Below are positions 23,537 to 24,103 of a stretch of DNA of 24,103 bases, in pieces. A program made the position numbers and the translations under genes. Under the pieces are notes generated by a model. That model was not told where the DNA came from and did not search any database. It saw nothing but the letters and a program-made list of their open reading frames with translations. Position 1 is the stretch's first letter, and each line of letters starts with the position of its first letter. Source of the stretch: Corynebacterium sp. (GTDB lineage Bacteria; Actinomycetota; Actinomycetes; Mycobacteriales; Mycobacteriaceae); contig NZ_JAUMTY010000033.1 in the NCBI RefSeq assembly GCF_030530965.1, positions 1 to 24,103 on the forward strand, read 5' to 3'.

Positions 23537-23721
23537 ATGCCCGCACCACTTTTTAAGCCTCAGACCGTTGAAGAACTACGAGCGGAACGAGACAAAGTGG
23601 GAAAACAAATGCCTTGCTCTGTTGGCATCCTTCGTAGGTTCCGCGACGCTCGGCTATCGAATATGACGAAGACCGTTTGCTTCGCCGGTATGAACAATTG
23701 ACCTGGCCTATAGGCGACTAA
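23537..23721 (+). pseudogene. Frameshifted copy of the small helical protein (family member 2)
   Basis: A strong SD, GGGGAGGTG, precedes ATG 23537. The product starts MPAPLFKPQTVEELRAERDK, like MPEPIFKLQSDSELRQERAQ of the next gene, and continues GILRRFRDA against AVLQRLRQA. In its own frame it then stops early at 23699-23701. In another frame the sequence from about 23653 reads AIEYDEDRLLRRYEQLTW and PIGD, which matches the C-terminal half of the next gene. A single missing base at about 23651-23653 explains this. Unless it is a sequencing error or programmed shift, the copy is inactive. Confidence 0.75.
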
Positions 23722-23766
23722 ACCCACACCCACCGCCAACCCATAACGCTACCAAGAGGAGGGAAT

Positions 23767-23964
23767 GTGCCGGAACCAATATTCAAACTGCAAAGCGACA
23801 GTGAACTGCGTCAAGAGCGGGCACAGCTACTAGCGCACATGGAGGAATTCGGCGGGCTCGCTGTACTCCAACGCTTACGCCAGGCCGATGATCTCACGTA
23901 CGAAGAAGAAGCCTTGCTCGATAATTACGAAATGGTGGACTGGGTTATCGGCGACAACGGCTAG
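23767..23964 (+). CDS. Small charged helical protein, 65 aa (family member 3, intact)
   Basis: Function unknown. GTG 23767 is preceded by AGAGGAGGGA, a very strong SD. The protein starts MPEPIFKLQSDSELRQERAQ, has a predicted long helix, then LTYEEEALLDNYEMVDWVIG. It is the intact partner of the frameshifted copy upstream and resembles the 70-aa protein at 21684 in layout. The strong SD and retained frame suggest it is translated. No partner ORF follows before the convergent gene at the window edge. Confidence 0.6.
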   Translation: MPEPIFKLQSDSELRQERAQLLAHMEEFGGLAVLQRLRQADDLTYEEEALLDNYEMVDWVIGDNG

Positions 23965-24017
23965 CCGACCCACATCCACCACAATCACCGGGCAGAACAA
24001 TCACCCGGCTACACCAA

Positions 24018-24103
24018 TCACCCAGCAGCAATCACGTTCTTCTCAGGACCGGCCGGGAAACCAGTGATATCACGGGCACCATCCTCGGTAATCACGAGAA
24101 TGT
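24018..24103 (-). CDS. C-terminus of a possible M24 (Xaa-Pro/methionine aminopeptidase-like) peptidase, cut by window
   Basis: The minus-strand frame is open from the window edge to TGA at 24020-24018 and encodes about 27 residues: ILVITEDGARDITGFP, then AGPEKNVIAAG. A strand such as ILVITEDG close to the C-terminus is typical of M24-type aminopeptidases and prolidases. Only the end is visible and no metal ligands can be checked, so the family is a tentative guess; that it is coding is more secure. Confidence 0.45.
   Translation of the reverse strand, partial: ILVITEDGARDITGFPAGPEKNVIAAG

Larger units (their letters stand above)
23519..23985 (+). repeat. Diverged tandem duplication of a small gene with its 3' flank
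   Basis: Two units follow each other: SD, gene of about 65 codons and a similar 3' flank. The flanks read ACCCACACCCACCGCC (from 23721) and ACCCACATCCACCACA (from 23968). The protein similarity is described under the two genes. Confidence 0.55.

Noticed and set aside
1..24103. CRISPR arrays, rRNA genes and replication origins.
   Set aside because: No regularly spaced repeats of CRISPR size, no rRNA-like sequence and no origin-type box clusters were seen.

Overview
The window looks like chromosomal DNA of a high-GC actinobacterium, most likely Corynebacterium or a close relative. The reasons are the GluRS sequence, the block of FAH-family hydrolase, isochorismate synthase, gltX, tRNA-Gln and tRNA-Glu, and several genes that appear to start leaderless behind TANNNT -10 boxes. 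The genus is my inference; no database search was run.

Left part (1-8090) is ordinary housekeeping DNA. It holds a sugar-porter-type MFS transporter cut by the window edge, a DUF294/CBS nucleotidyltransferase-like protein overlapping a DEDDh exonuclease, an FAH-family hydrolase convergent with an isochorismate synthase, gltX, two tRNAs and a strong terminator. Most of these genes lack a Shine-Dalgarno (SD) sequence and instead carry TANNNT 6-8 nt before the start codon.

Middle part (8090-19831) begins with a gene-poor stretch next to tRNA-Glu that carries one small hypothetical gene. Then comes a purine-breakdown cluster: a racemase/AMDase-superfamily protein, an NCS1 permease, a DUF6986 aldolase-like enzyme, allantoinase and allantoicase (coupled or closely spaced), an NCS2 urate/xanthine-type permease, and a fused OHCU decarboxylase-HIU hydrolase. 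A convergent FMO-like flavoprotein ends it. Together they can take 5-hydroxyisourate to ureidoglycolate and urea. A recognisable urate oxidase and a recognisable ureidoglycolate lyase are both absent. The FMO-like protein and the DUF6986 or racemase-like proteins are the natural candidates for those two steps. The first gene has Gly at the usual first catalytic Cys and keeps the second, as in arylmalonate decarboxylase.

Right part (19832-24103) is a decayed accessory region. It has an Abi_2 (AbiD/AbiF-type) HEPN protein whose -10 box lies inside a perfect inverted repeat, two intact small helical proteins of one family plus a frameshifted third copy, a truncated partner ORF, a frameshifted DUF3800 fragment, a possible IS end, a YbjQ protein, a multi-pass membrane protein, and probably the C-terminus of an M24 peptidase at the edge.
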